A stretch of 64,000 nt of DNA from JAWSUT01 sp033549345 (GCA_033549345.1 JAWSUT010000003.1:1-64000); one strand, 5' to 3'; shown: positions 33,398-42,403, numbered from the stretch's first letter. Notes: a model not told the origin generated them from the sequence alone. Numbers and translations are program-made.

Positions 33398-34933
33398 TTG
33401 GATCAGGAAATGGTTGTCATCCTCGATTTTGGCGGACAGTACACACAACTGATTGCCCGCAGAATCCGGGAACTGAATGTATATTGTGAAATTTTGCCAT
33501 ACACGGCACCGCTTGAGAAGGTGGAAGCGCTGCAACCCCGCGCACTTATTTTTTCGGGCGGCGCATTTAGCGTCTACGGAGAAAAGGCTCCGGCCACAGA
33601 CCCGCGGGTCTATCAGATGGGGCTGCCTATTCTGGGAATTTGCTACGGTATGCAGTTGATGTCTAAGGACCTGGGTGGCGTGGTTAAGGCGGCCGGGAAG
33701 CGTGAATACGGCAAGACGGCAATGAATGTGCTTGATGATACCGATATATTCCTTGGCCTGGAAAAAGAAATGACGGTGTGGATGAGTCATGGTGATTTTG
33801 TGGATGAGGCCCCCCCGGGATTTACCGTTACTGCCTCAACTCACAATACGCCGGTAGCGGCTATGTCTGACCCCAAGCGCCGTTTTTATGCGGTACAGTT
33901 TCATCCGGAAGTTGTGCATACACCGCGTGGGATGGATATGCTGAAAAACTTTCTGTTTGATGTGGCCGGATTTGCCGGCGACTGGAACATGGAGTCTTTT
34001 GTTGAGGAAAGCGTCAGGCAAATTCGCCAGACAGTGGGCGAAGACGAGCAGGTGGTCTGCGGCCTCTCCGGTGGTGTTGACTCTTCCGTGGCTGCGGTAT
34101 TAGTACATAAAGCCATCGGTGACCGGCTGACCTGCATTTTTGTCGACCATGGCCTGCTACGCAAAAATGAGGCGGGGCAGGTAATGGAAACGTTCACCAA
34201 ACTGTTTAACATGAATGTAATTAAGGTTGATGCTAAAAAAGAATTTTTGGGTAAACTCGACGGTGTATCTGATCCGGAGCAGAAACGCAAGATCATCGGT
34301 ACGGAATTTATCCGTGTTTTTGAGCGGGAAGCTGCAAAAATCGGACAGATTGATTACCTGGTACAGGGTACTCTCTATACCGATGTGATCGAGAGCGGAA
34401 CGGCTACAGCGGCAGTAATTAAATCACACCACAATGTGGGCGGGCTGCCTGAGGATATGAAGTTTAAGCTGATTGAACCGCTCAATACCCTGTTTAAAGA
34501 TGAAGTGCGCAAAGTGGGCGAAGAACTGGGTATCCCCGAAGAAGTAGTCTGGCGCCACCCGTTTCCCGGGCCGGGCCTGGCTATTCGCGTGCTGGGGGCC
34601 ATTACGGAAGAAAAGATTACAATTTTGCAGGAAGCGGATGCCATTGTTATTGAAGAGATTAAAAAAGCCGGACTTTACCGCGAAATCTGGCAGGCATTTG
34701 CGGTGCTGCCAGATATCCGTTCCGTGGGCGTGATGGGCGATCAAAGGACATACGCTTATACCATCGGCCTGCGTGCTGTGACAAGCCATGACGGCATGAC
34801 GGCTGACTGGTACCGTTTTCCCCACGACGTTCTGGCGAGCATCTCCAACCGTGTCGTCAACGAAGTGCCCCATGTGAACAGAATGGTCTACGATATCACA
34901 TCCAAGCCGCCTTCCACCATTGAGTGGGAATAA
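33398..34933 (+). CDS. guaA: GMP synthase (glutamine-hydrolysing)
   Basis: Converts XMP to GMP with glutamine and ATP. 511 residues: a class I glutamine amidotransferase domain (1-190) with nucleophile C82 in GICYGMQ and the HPE motif in QFHPEVVHT, then an ATP-pyrophosphatase domain with GLSGGVDSSV (about 222-231) and a C-terminal dimerization domain. The open frame reaches upstream to 32981, but TTG 33398 follows GGGAGGTG by seven bases and gives the normal length. No terminator is obvious behind it; the purine leader starts 57 bases on. Confidence 0.96.
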   Translation: MDQEMVVILDFGGQYTQLIARRIRELNVYCEILPYTAPLEKVEALQPRALIFSGGAFSVYGEKAPATDPRVYQMGLPILGICYGMQLMSKDLGGVVKAAGKREYGKTAMNVLDDTDIFLGLEKEMTVWMSHGDFVDEAPPGFTVTASTHNTPVAAMSDPKRRFYAVQFHPEVVHTPRGMDMLKNFLFDVAGFAGDWNMESFVEESVRQIRQTVGEDEQVVCGLSGGVDSSVAAVLVHKAIGDRLTCIFVDHGLLRKNEAGQVMETFTKLFNMNVIKVDAKKEFLGKLDGVSDPEQKRKIIGTEFIRVFEREAAKIGQIDYLVQGTLYTDVIESGTATAAVIKSHHNVGGLPEDMKFKLIEPLNTLFKDEVRKVGEELGIPEEVVWRHPFPGPGLAIRVLGAITEEKITILQEADAIVIEEIKKAGLYREIWQAFAVLPDIRSVGVMGDQRTYAYTIGLRAVTSHDGMTADWYRFPHDVLASISNRVVNEVPHVNRMVYDITSKPPSTIEWE

Positions 34934-34989
34934 AAACACGTAAAAATCTGACACGAAAATCGACCCGGGAGTAAACCAGCAGTAAAGTA

Positions 34990-35018
34990 TTGACAGGCTA
35001 TGTCGAATCTGGTACTCT
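34990..35018 (+). promoter_or_regulatory. Promoter of the purine operon leader
   Basis: TTGACA at 34990-34995, 17 bases, then TACTCT at 35013-35018 with TGG directly before it (extended -10). It is the same arrangement as before the arginine T-box. Transcription would start close to the guanine aptamer. Confidence 0.7.
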
Positions 35019-35035
35019 AAAAGTAATTCTATACG

Positions 35036-35102
35036 CTCGTATAATCTCAGGGATATGGCCTGAAAGTATCTACCAGATAACCGTAAATTATCTGACTACG
35101 GG
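35036..35102 (+). promoter_or_regulatory. Purine riboswitch aptamer, guanine class
   Basis: All conserved parts are present: TATAATC after P1, the L2 loop GGATATGGC, GTATCTACC in the junction and P3, the L3 loop CCGTAAAT, then GACTACG. P1 pairs CTCGTA (35036-35041) with TACGGG (35097-35102). The discriminating base in GACTACG is C (35096), which pairs with guanine or hypoxanthine; adenine aptamers carry U there. No terminator lies between it and the next aptamer. Confidence 0.95.
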
Positions 35103-35105
35103 GGA

Positions 35106-35196
35106 AAGTGCGCCTAGGGTTCCGCCGCGCAAGCGGGGCAGGTCCAAGTGGCGCAGGCACAATGTGCTACACCGGAGGGATAAAAGCCCAGACGGG
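35106..35196 (+). promoter_or_regulatory. ykkC-family riboswitch aptamer, probably PRPP subtype
   Basis: The ykkC core is clear: CTAGGGTTCCG at 35114-35124, GGTCCAAGTGG at 35141-35151, ACACCGGAGGGAT with AAAAGCCC at 35169-35189. ykkC RNAs bind guanidine, ppGpp or PRPP depending on subtype. Position before a complete purine operon and directly behind a guanine aptamer fits the known tandem guanine-PRPP arrangement. The 3' strand AAAGCCC also forms the foot of the terminator, so ligand binding should prevent termination (ON switch). Subtype is inferred from context and not from the discriminating nucleotides. Confidence 0.8.
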
Positions 35197-35236
35197 TAGG
35201 TTTCACTCCACCAACCTACCCGTCTGGGCTTTTTCA
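35185..35236 (+). terminator. Shared terminator of the tandem riboswitch
   Basis: AGCCCAGACGGGTAGGTT at 35185-35202 and its exact complement at 35213-35230 make an 18-bp perfect stem with a ten-base loop, followed by TTTTTC. It overlaps the 3' end of the ykkC aptamer, so the two structures exclude each other. Downstream, 35237-35403 contains no recognised feature. Confidence 0.93.
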
Positions 35237-35420
35237 ATGCTCACGGATTGTCGTTTTCTGGCAACTCGTGCCGGTGGGGCATTGTTTGTCTGCGTTTTGC
35301 CATGGAGAACTCTTTGTTGTCCCCGTTGTGCAGTATTTATGGCAGGAGGTGAGAGATACTAGTATTTAGGACATGCTCTGTTTTCCTTAAACTGACCAAA
35401 GCTAAGGGAGGTAATTGCAA

Positions 35421-36764
35421 GTGGAAAAGTTTTTTAAGCTAAAAGAACATAACACAAACGTGAAAACTGAAATTATTGCCGGGATTACTACATTCATGAC
35501 CATGGCTTATATTATTTTCGTCAACCCGTTTTTGCTCAAGCAGGGTGGTATTAACCAGGCGGGTGCTTTGTTTGAGGGCGCACTGGAGTTTAGTTCGCTA
35601 AACGACCCATACGTTGGTGCCCTGGTAACCGCTACGATTCTGGCAGCGGCTCTGACAACAATTCTGATGGGTCTTGTCACTAACTATCCGTTTGCTCTGG
35701 CCTCGGGTATGGGCCTTAATGCGTATTTTGCCTTTGTGGTGGCGCCGACATACGGCTGGCAGGTTGCCCTGGGCGCAGTGTTGATTTCCGGTATTGTTTT
35801 CTTACTGCTTGCTGTCTTCGGCATTATTGACCAGATTGACAAGGCAGTGCCCACCAGCCTGAAGCGTGCTGTGGCCGCCGGTATTGGCCTCTTTATTGCT
35901 TTAATCGGCCTAAAAAACGCCGGTATTATCGTGGCAAGCCCGGCCACACTTGTACAGCTAGGGTCTCTGACAGAAGCCGGCCCGGCGCTGGCCGCAATCG
36001 GCCTGATTATCACGGCCCTTCTGATGGCCTTTAAGATTAAAGGCGCGATTTTGATTGGAATTCTGGCTACTACTATTATTGGTATGTTCACCGGTGTGAC
36101 GCAAACACCCGGCAGTGTAAGTGAGATTGTGGGTATGCCGGCAAGCCTGGGCCCCATCGCTTTCCAACTTGACTTTGCAGGCGCGCTGCGCATCGGTTTT
36201 ATGGTTATTTTTGCTCTGGTATTTGTAGACCTCTTTGACACCATGGGAACCCTGATGGGAACCGGTGCCCGTGCAGGTTTCCTCGATAAGGACGGCAACC
36301 TGCCCAAAGTGAAACAGGCCATGATTGTTGACGCTATTGGCACTGCTGGCGGCGCCTTGCTTGGGACAAGTACTGTGACAACCTATGTGGAATCAACTGC
36401 GGGTATTTCCGAGGGCGGCCGTACCGGCCTGACTTCCATTGTCACCGGTATCCTTTTCCTGCTAGCTCTGTTCTTCACGCCTTTGGCCGGCATCGTTCCC
36501 GCACAGGCCACTGCACCGGCCCTGGTTATCGTGGGCGTATTGATGATTGGTGCAGTAACCGGTATTGATTTTGATGATTTCACCGAAGCGTTTCCCGCAT
36601 TTCTGACCATTGCGATTATGCCCTTTGCCTTTTCCATTGCACACGGGATAGCTGCCGGTTTCCTGGCCTACCCGATTGTTAAAGTTGCAGCCGGACGTGC
36701 CAAGGAAGTTCACTGGTTTGTCTACATCCTGGCTGTCATCTCACTCGTACACTTTATTATGTAA
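35421..36764 (+). CDS. Guanine/hypoxanthine permease, NCS2 AzgA family
   Basis: 447 residues with about 12-13 membrane helices. MEKFFKLKEHNTNVKTEI with AGITTFMTMAYIIFVNP is the AzgA/PbuG family start. Further family stretches are LASGMGLNAYFAF (about 93-105) and TSTVTTYVESTAGISEGGRTG (around 320). It imports purine bases by proton symport. GTG 35421 is nine bases from AAGGGAGG; TTG 35415 is too close. As first gene behind the guanine and ykkC aptamers it links purine uptake to synthesis. Confidence 0.93.
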   Translation: MEKFFKLKEHNTNVKTEIIAGITTFMTMAYIIFVNPFLLKQGGINQAGALFEGALEFSSLNDPYVGALVTATILAAALTTILMGLVTNYPFALASGMGLNAYFAFVVAPTYGWQVALGAVLISGIVFLLLAVFGIIDQIDKAVPTSLKRAVAAGIGLFIALIGLKNAGIIVASPATLVQLGSLTEAGPALAAIGLIITALLMAFKIKGAILIGILATTIIGMFTGVTQTPGSVSEIVGMPASLGPIAFQLDFAGALRIGFMVIFALVFVDLFDTMGTLMGTGARAGFLDKDGNLPKVKQAMIVDAIGTAGGALLGTSTVTTYVESTAGISEGGRTGLTSIVTGILFLLALFFTPLAGIVPAQATAPALVIVGVLMIGAVTGIDFDDFTEAFPAFLTIAIMPFAFSIAHGIAAGFLAYPIVKVAAGRAKEVHWFVYILAVISLVHFIM

Positions 36765-36823
36765 GAAAAAACCTGGATCGGGGGCCAAACGGCCCCCATT
36801 CCTCCTTTAGAGAGGTTTTTGAT

Positions 36824-37996
36824 ATGCTTGACAAGATTACGCAGATTCCGCCTTTGCGCATTGCCGTGGTGGGCGGAGGACAGTTGGGTAAAATGATGAC
36901 TGTGGCTGCTAAGCAGATGGGTTTTCATGTGACTGTGCTGGACCCCACACCGCAGAGTCCGGCTGCACAGGTAGCTGACCGTCAGGTTATTGCTGAATTT
37001 GATGACAGTGAGGCAATCAGGTCACTGGCGGCTGATGCAGATGTTATTACCTATGAATTTGAACATATTGACAGTGTTACGCTGATGACACTGGAAGAAG
37101 CGGGGTATCCCGTTTATCCCACGCCAAAAATTTTGCGGGTTATTCAAAACAAGCGGACGCAAAAAGATGCGCTTGCCGCAGCCGGTATTCCGGTGGCTCC
37201 GTTTATGCCGGTAGGCGGACTGGCTGATGCGAGGCAGGCTGGTATCGTTTACGGTTATCCTTTTCTTTTAAAAGCGTGTACCGGCGGCTACGACGGAAAA
37301 GGCAATGCCAAAGTCTGCAGTGAAGCGGAACTCTCGGATGCTTTGGCCGGGTTGGGTAATGTTGAGCTGATGGCGGAGCAGTTTGTCCCGTTTCGCTGTG
37401 AAGTTTCCGTGATGGTTGCACGCAGCCAGGACGGAGATATCCGCACATACCCGCTTAGTGAAAATGAACATGAAGAAAATATCCTGCGGCGCAGCATAGT
37501 GCCGGCCAGGGTTTCCGATACAGTGGCGGCCCGCGCAAGGCGCGTGGCCGCGGATGTAATGAATCTCTTTTGCGGAGTTGGCATTTTCTGTGTAGAAATG
37601 TTTGTCACAGAGGACGATAAAATACTGGTCAACGAAGTGGCGCCCCGGCCGCACAATTCCGGTCATTATACTATTGAGGCCTGTGTGTCATCCCAGTTTG
37701 AACAGCAGGTCCGTGCTATTACCGGCTTGCCGCTTGGCGATACGAGCCTTCTGACTCCGGCAGTGATGGTTAATTTGCTGGGGGAAGACGGGCATACAGG
37801 GCCGGCGGTCGTGGAAGGCTGTGCCGGGGCACTGGCTCTGCCGGGCGTACACCTGCATGTTTATGCAAAAACAGAGACCAGGCCAAGGAGAAAAATGGGA
37901 CATTTTACTGTAACAGCCCCCACAACGAGTCAGGCTATAGAGGTTGCCCGGAAAGCAGAGAAATACCTGAAAGTCGTATCAAAGCAGGAGGAATAA
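36824..37996 (+). CDS. purK: N5-carboxyaminoimidazole ribonucleotide synthase
   Basis: ATP-dependent carboxylation of AIR to N5-CAIR. 390 residues, ATP-grasp fold with the N-terminal VGGGQLGKMM (about 13-22), LLKACTGGYDGKGN (about 148-161) and NEVAPRPHNSGHYTIEA near 270. ATG 36824 follows AGAGAGG. A perfect seven-base-pair GC hairpin (36780-36797) without a T run lies just before it. purE is four bases downstream, so the two-step bacterial CAIR route is used. Confidence 0.96.
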   Translation: MLDKITQIPPLRIAVVGGGQLGKMMTVAAKQMGFHVTVLDPTPQSPAAQVADRQVIAEFDDSEAIRSLAADADVITYEFEHIDSVTLMTLEEAGYPVYPTPKILRVIQNKRTQKDALAAAGIPVAPFMPVGGLADARQAGIVYGYPFLLKACTGGYDGKGNAKVCSEAELSDALAGLGNVELMAEQFVPFRCEVSVMVARSQDGDIRTYPLSENEHEENILRRSIVPARVSDTVAARARRVAADVMNLFCGVGIFCVEMFVTEDDKILVNEVAPRPHNSGHYTIEACVSSQFEQQVRAITGLPLGDTSLLTPAVMVNLLGEDGHTGPAVVEGCAGALALPGVHLHVYAKTETRPRRKMGHFTVTAPTTSQAIEVARKAEKYLKVVSKQEE

Positions 37997-37999
37997 AAA

Positions 38000-38533
38000 A
38001 TGGAACAAAAACCGGTTGTGGGCATTATCATGGGCAGCGACTCCGATCTGCCTGTTATGAGTGCGGCGGCGGATATTCTCGATGAGTTTGCGGTGCCGTA
38101 TGAACTGACAGTTGTGTCTGCTCACCGTACACCGGCCCGCCTTTTTGACTATGCAGCTGAGGCGGCCGGCCGCGGCATGCGTGTCATTGTAGCCGGTGCC
38201 GGCGGTGCTGCGCATCTGCCCGGCATGGTAGCTTCAATTACGGAGCTGCCGGTTATCGGTGTCCCCGTTAAAACAGCAGCCCTTGGCGGCGTTGATTCCC
38301 TTTATTCCATTGTACAGATGCCGCCCGGTGTGCCTGTTGCCACAGTGGCCATTAACGGCGCAAAAAATGCCGGCCTGTTGGCAGTCCAGATTCTGGGCGC
38401 GGGGGATGAGTCGCTGCGCAGAAAAATGACGAATTATAAGAAGAATCTCCGGGAGACGGTGGAAGGCAAAGCAGCCGGCCTGGAGACGCAGGGCTGGCAG
38501 GAGTATCTTGCCAATATGAGGAATAATAAGTAG
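38000..38533 (+). CDS. purE: N5-CAIR mutase
   Basis: Class I PurE moving the carboxyl from N5 to C4 of AIR. 177 residues, with IMGSDSDLPVM at about 10-20, VVSAHRTPARLF around 45 and the GAGGAAHLPGM phosphate loop near 75-85. The presence of purK confirms class I chemistry. ATG 38000 follows CAGGAGGAA. Confidence 0.97.
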   Translation: MEQKPVVGIIMGSDSDLPVMSAAADILDEFAVPYELTVVSAHRTPARLFDYAAEAAGRGMRVIVAGAGGAAHLPGMVASITELPVIGVPVKTAALGGVDSLYSIVQMPPGVPVATVAINGAKNAGLLAVQILGAGDESLRRKMTNYKKNLRETVEGKAAGLETQGWQEYLANMRNNK

Positions 38534-38575
38534 AAGCCAATACCCAATAAACTGGCAAACCTGAGGTGAAATCGA

Positions 38576-39868
38576 TTGATAGAGCGTTATACACTGCCGG
38601 AAATGGCAGCAATCTGGACACTGGAAAACAAGTTTAGAAAATGGCTGGAAATTGAGGTTTACGCCTGTGAGGCCTGGGCCGAACTGGGCGTAGTACCCCG
38701 TGATGCGGTGGAAGCCATTGCAAAGAAAGCTACGTTTACCGTGGACAGAATTCTGGAGATTGAAGCACAGACCCGTCATGATGTGGTGGCTTTTACACGC
38801 TGTGTTTCTGAAAGCCTGGGTGACGAGTCCAAATACGTGCATTACGGCCTGACCTCTTCGGATGTGGTGGATACCGCGCTGGCTGCCCTGATGCGCGACG
38901 CGGCCGACCTGCTCCTGGCAGATATCGCAGCGCTGGTGGATGTGCTGAAAAATAAGGCACGGGAACATAAACATACACTGATGATGGGCCGCACACACGG
39001 TGTTCACGCTGAACCCACCACATTCGGCCTGAAAATGGCTCTATATGTGGCGGAAATGGAGAGAAACCGTGTCCGTGTGGAGCGGGCCCGCGACAACATT
39101 GCCTATGGCAAGATTTCCGGGGCTGTAGGCACATATGCAAACACACCGCCGTTTGTTGAAGAATACGTTTGCCGGAAGATGGGGCTGACGCCGGCTCCCA
39201 TCTCCACGCAAATCCTGCAGCGCGACCGCCACGCCGAGTATATGGCCACTCTGGCCATAGTGGCGGGAACACTGGACAAGCTGGCTACGGAAATCCGCGG
39301 TCTGCAGAAAACAGAAACAAGAGAAGTGGAAGAACCTTTTTACGCCGGACAAAAAGGCTCGTCGGCCATGCCCCACAAACGCAATCCCGTTAACTGCGAG
39401 CAGATTACGGGCCTCTCACGCATTGTCCGGGCCAATGCGCTTGTTTCCCTGGAGAATATGCCCCTCTGGCATGAGCGCGATATTTCCCACTCCTCAGCTG
39501 AGCGGATTACCGTTCCCGACAGTACCATCTTAGTTAACTACATGCTGCAAAACATGACACGGATTATCCGTGATTTGCATGTGTATCCGGAAAATATGAA
39601 GCGGAATATGGAGAGGACACTGGGACTGACCTATTCTCAGAAAGTCCTGCTGACACTGGTTGAAAAAGGACTGAAACGCGAAAAAGCCTACGACCTGGTG
39701 CAAAAGTATGCCATGCAGGCCTGGGAAGAAAACCGTCCGTTTAAAGAACTGCTGCAAAGTGACACAATGATTATGGATACTCTGACGGCAGAAGGGCTAA
39801 ATGATTGTTTCGACCCGTCCTACCATACCAGGCAGGTTGAAGAAATATTTAAGAAAGTGGGGATATAA
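38576..39868 (+). CDS. purB: Adenylosuccinate lyase
   Basis: Acts twice: SAICAR to AICAR and adenylosuccinate to AMP. 430 residues of the fumarase/aspartase fold. TRHDVVAF (about 66-73), the catalytic histidine region GRTHGVHAEPTTFG near 140 and the signature GSSAMPHKRNPVN around 262 are intact. TTG 38576 gives MIERYTLPEM, the standard Firmicutes start, behind TGAGGTGA. Stop and next start are directly adjacent. Confidence 0.97.
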   Translation: MIERYTLPEMAAIWTLENKFRKWLEIEVYACEAWAELGVVPRDAVEAIAKKATFTVDRILEIEAQTRHDVVAFTRCVSESLGDESKYVHYGLTSSDVVDTALAALMRDAADLLLADIAALVDVLKNKAREHKHTLMMGRTHGVHAEPTTFGLKMALYVAEMERNRVRVERARDNIAYGKISGAVGTYANTPPFVEEYVCRKMGLTPAPISTQILQRDRHAEYMATLAIVAGTLDKLATEIRGLQKTETREVEEPFYAGQKGSSAMPHKRNPVNCEQITGLSRIVRANALVSLENMPLWHERDISHSSAERITVPDSTILVNYMLQNMTRIIRDLHVYPENMKRNMERTLGLTYSQKVLLTLVEKGLKREKAYDLVQKYAMQAWEENRPFKELLQSDTMIMDTLTAEGLNDCFDPSYHTRQVEEIFKKVGI

Positions 39869-40195
39869 ATGTCTGAATTTGCAGGCCTGGCGCCGCTTAT
39901 TACGGCTCTCGTTCCCGTCTTCCTGCTTTTCGCGGCATTCTTTTACATGGGGTACCGGAAATCGTGCCGGTTGACTCCGCTGGTTCTTACACAGTTTTTC
40001 AGCTTTGCCGCTATTATGTCTGTGTTGTTTTTGCTTGACATCAATCAGATTGTCACGGGCCGGATTATGTCGGTATTTTATGTGCTGGTGGTGGCGGTCT
40101 TTTATGTGGGAGGCGCTACCCTGACCGGAGCGCTGATGCGTTCCCAGAGAGCGGAGGAAACAGGGCAGAGCCCTGAAAGAGAAGGAGAGCGGTAA
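39869..40195 (+). CDS. Small three-helix membrane protein in the purine operon
   Basis: 108 residues, three predicted membrane helices at about 8-28, 38-57 and 66-90, and a charged C-terminal tail (RSQRAEETGQSPEREGER). The ATG follows the purB stop without a gap and the stop is one base before purC, so it is tightly embedded and translationally coupled. It has no link to a known purine step and I do not recognise the family. Possible roles are membrane tethering of the pathway enzymes or an unrelated passenger; neither can be read from sequence. Confidence 0.8.
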   Translation: MSEFAGLAPLITALVPVFLLFAAFFYMGYRKSCRLTPLVLTQFFSFAAIMSVLFLLDINQIVTGRIMSVFYVLVVAVFYVGGATLTGALMRSQRAEETGQSPEREGER

Positions 40196-40196
40196 T

Positions 40197-40910
40197 ATGG
40201 AAAAAAGGGAATTCCTTTACGAAGGCAAGGCGAAAAGGCTCTATGCCACGGCAGACCCCGAAATGGTGCTTGTTGAGTATAAAGACGACGCTACCGCATT
40301 TAACGGACTGAAAAAAGGGCAGATTGCCAATAAAGGCGTCCTCAACAACAAGATTGCCTCATTCTTTTTTGAAATGCTGGCCGAAAACGGTGTGGAAAGT
40401 CATTTTATCCGCCGCCTCTCCGACCGGGAAATGCTGGTGAAAAGACTGGCAATTCTTAAAGTGGAAGTTGTGGCGCGCAACATTGCAGCGGGAAGCCTCT
40501 CCAAACGACTCGGCCTGCCGGAAGGGACAAAGCTGGCCCGGCCTGTACTGGAATTCTACTATAAAGACGATGACCTGGGCGACCCGATGATTAACGAATA
40601 CCATATTGCCGCCATTGAACTGGCCAGTCCCAAACAGGTGAAGCAAATGGCAAAGGACGCTTTGCGTATCAATGAAATTCTTACCGGTTACCTCAGAGAA
40701 AGAGAGATTATTCTCGTTGATTTCAAGCTGGAGTTTGGTGTGTTTAGAGGAGAGGTGCTGCTGGGAGATGAAATTTCCCCGGACACCTGCCGCTTGTGGG
40801 ATGCCCGGACGATGGAAAAACTGGATAAGGACCGTTTCCGGCGGGACCTTGGCGGTGTGGAAGAAGCATATCAGGAAATTCTCCAAAGGCTAACCGGAAG
40901 CAAAAACTGA
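40197..40910 (+). CDS. purC: SAICAR synthetase
   Basis: Phosphoribosylaminoimidazole-succinocarboxamide synthase, 237 residues. LYEGKAKRLYAT at 7-18, VEVVARNIAAGSL near 90 and DFKLEFG around 175 are the ATP and CAIR loops. ATG 40197 follows GAAGGAGAG. Only 29 bases separate it from purF; purS, purQ and purL, which usually sit here in Firmicutes, are absent. Confidence 0.97.
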   Translation: MEKREFLYEGKAKRLYATADPEMVLVEYKDDATAFNGLKKGQIANKGVLNNKIASFFFEMLAENGVESHFIRRLSDREMLVKRLAILKVEVVARNIAAGSLSKRLGLPEGTKLARPVLEFYYKDDDLGDPMINEYHIAAIELASPKQVKQMAKDALRINEILTGYLREREIILVDFKLEFGVFRGEVLLGDEISPDTCRLWDARTMEKLDKDRFRRDLGGVEEAYQEILQRLTGSKN

Positions 40911-40939
40911 AATATAGTATTATAGCGGGAGGCAATACC

Positions 40940-42403
40940 ATGTTTTCTCAAATAGTTGATCTGGCACAGGATAAAATGGAAGAAGAGTGTGGTGTTTTCG
41001 GCATTTACGCTCCGGGAAGCGATGTGGCACAGATGACGTGCTTCGGGCTTTATGCGCTGCAGCACCGCGGGCAGGAAAGTGCCGGTATTGCCGTCTCCGA
41101 CGGTCGCACCATCAGGGGAGAAAAAGGAATGGGCCTGGTCTCTGAAGTCTTTCAGGACAGTGCCAAGTTTGACCGCCTCAAGGGCTATATCGGCGTGGGA
41201 CACGTACGCTATTCCACCACCGGCTCAAGCCTGCTGGTTAATGCCCAGCCGCTGCTTGTGCGGTACCGCAACGGCTTTTTGGCTGCGGTGCACAACGGTA
41301 ATCTGGTTAACGGCCGCAAGCTGCGCCTTGAGCTGGAGAGTGAAGGTTCCATCTTTCAGGCTACCACGGACAGTGAGGTCATTGCTCATCTGATTGCCCG
41401 CTCCGGGGAAGAGGATGTGGTGGAAGCACTGAAAAAGTCCCTGCCCAAACTGCGGGGCGCTTTCACATTTATCCTGATGACACCGGATAAACTCATCGGC
41501 CTGCGTGACCCCCACGGTATCCGGCCGCTTTCTCTGGGGGAAACAACCGACGGTTATGTATTGGCTTCCGAAACGTGTGCCTTTGATACAGTGGGAGCCG
41601 AGTTTGTCCGTGACATTGAACCGGGTGAGATGGTCATCATTGATAAAAAGGGGCCGCGTTTTATCCGCTATGCCGAATCGGAAAAACAGTCACTCTGTGT
41701 GTTTGAATATATCTATTTTGCCCGCCCCGACAGCAATCTGCACGGCCGCAATGTCCATATGGTACGTAAACGCCTGGGGCAGCGCCTGGCACAGGAGCAT
41801 CCTGTGGAAGCCGACCTTGTTACCGGGGTACCCGATTCATCGCTGTCGGCGGCGGCCGGTTTGGCGGAAGAATTGGGCCTGCCGTATGAGACGGGCTTTA
41901 TCAAGAACCGTTATATCGGGCGGACGTTTATCCAGCCGTCTCAGGAAATCCGTACGCTGGGTGTGCGTTTGAAGTTGAATCCGGTACGGCAGATAGTGGA
42001 AGGGAAGCGTGTGGTGATGGTGGATGATTCCATCGTCCGCGGCACCACGTCCATGCGCATTGTGGAAATGCTGCGGCATGCCGGCGCCAAAGAAGTTCAC
42101 GTACGCATCAGTTCACCACCGGTGACTTCATCCTGTTACTACGGTATTGACACATCCTCAACCGGCGAGCTCATCGGAGCGCGTATGAGTGTGGATGAAA
42201 TAGCCAAAGCCATCGGTGCCGATTCTCTGGGCTATATCAGTGAAGACGGCATGCTCGAATGTGTTGGGCTGCCCAAAAACGGGTTCTGTACCGCCTGTTT
42301 CAGCGGCTGCTATCCCATTGAAACAAACCGCGAACGTTCAGGAAAGTATCTGATTGATGAAGAAGATGACGGGGGGTGCGGTGGCTGTGGCGTACACGTA
42401 TAA
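40940..42403 (+). CDS. purF: Amidophosphoribosyltransferase
   Basis: Commits PRPP to purines by transferring glutamine amide. 487 residues. A 16-residue propeptide ends before the nucleophile C17 in EECGVFGIYAPG, so it is self-processed like the Bacillus enzyme. The PRTase PRPP loop is VMVDDSIVRGTTS (around 355-367). C-terminal cysteines in CFSGCYP and GGCGGC, with upstream ones, indicate the oxygen-labile 4Fe-4S form. PRPP is its substrate, matching the proposed PRPP sensing in the leader. Its 3' end overlaps purM. Confidence 0.97.
   Translation: MFSQIVDLAQDKMEEECGVFGIYAPGSDVAQMTCFGLYALQHRGQESAGIAVSDGRTIRGEKGMGLVSEVFQDSAKFDRLKGYIGVGHVRYSTTGSSLLVNAQPLLVRYRNGFLAAVHNGNLVNGRKLRLELESEGSIFQATTDSEVIAHLIARSGEEDVVEALKKSLPKLRGAFTFILMTPDKLIGLRDPHGIRPLSLGETTDGYVLASETCAFDTVGAEFVRDIEPGEMVIIDKKGPRFIRYAESEKQSLCVFEYIYFARPDSNLHGRNVHMVRKRLGQRLAQEHPVEADLVTGVPDSSLSAAAGLAEELGLPYETGFIKNRYIGRTFIQPSQEIRTLGVRLKLNPVRQIVEGKRVVMVDDSIVRGTTSMRIVEMLRHAGAKEVHVRISSPPVTSSCYYGIDTSSTGELIGARMSVDEIAKAIGADSLGYISEDGMLECVGLPKNGFCTACFSGCYPIETNRERSGKYLIDEEDDGGCGGCGVHV

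Noticed and set aside
35108..35362. An 84-codon open frame between guaA and the permease
   Set aside because: It crosses the ykkC aptamer and its terminator, both strongly conserved RNA structures, and resembles no protein.
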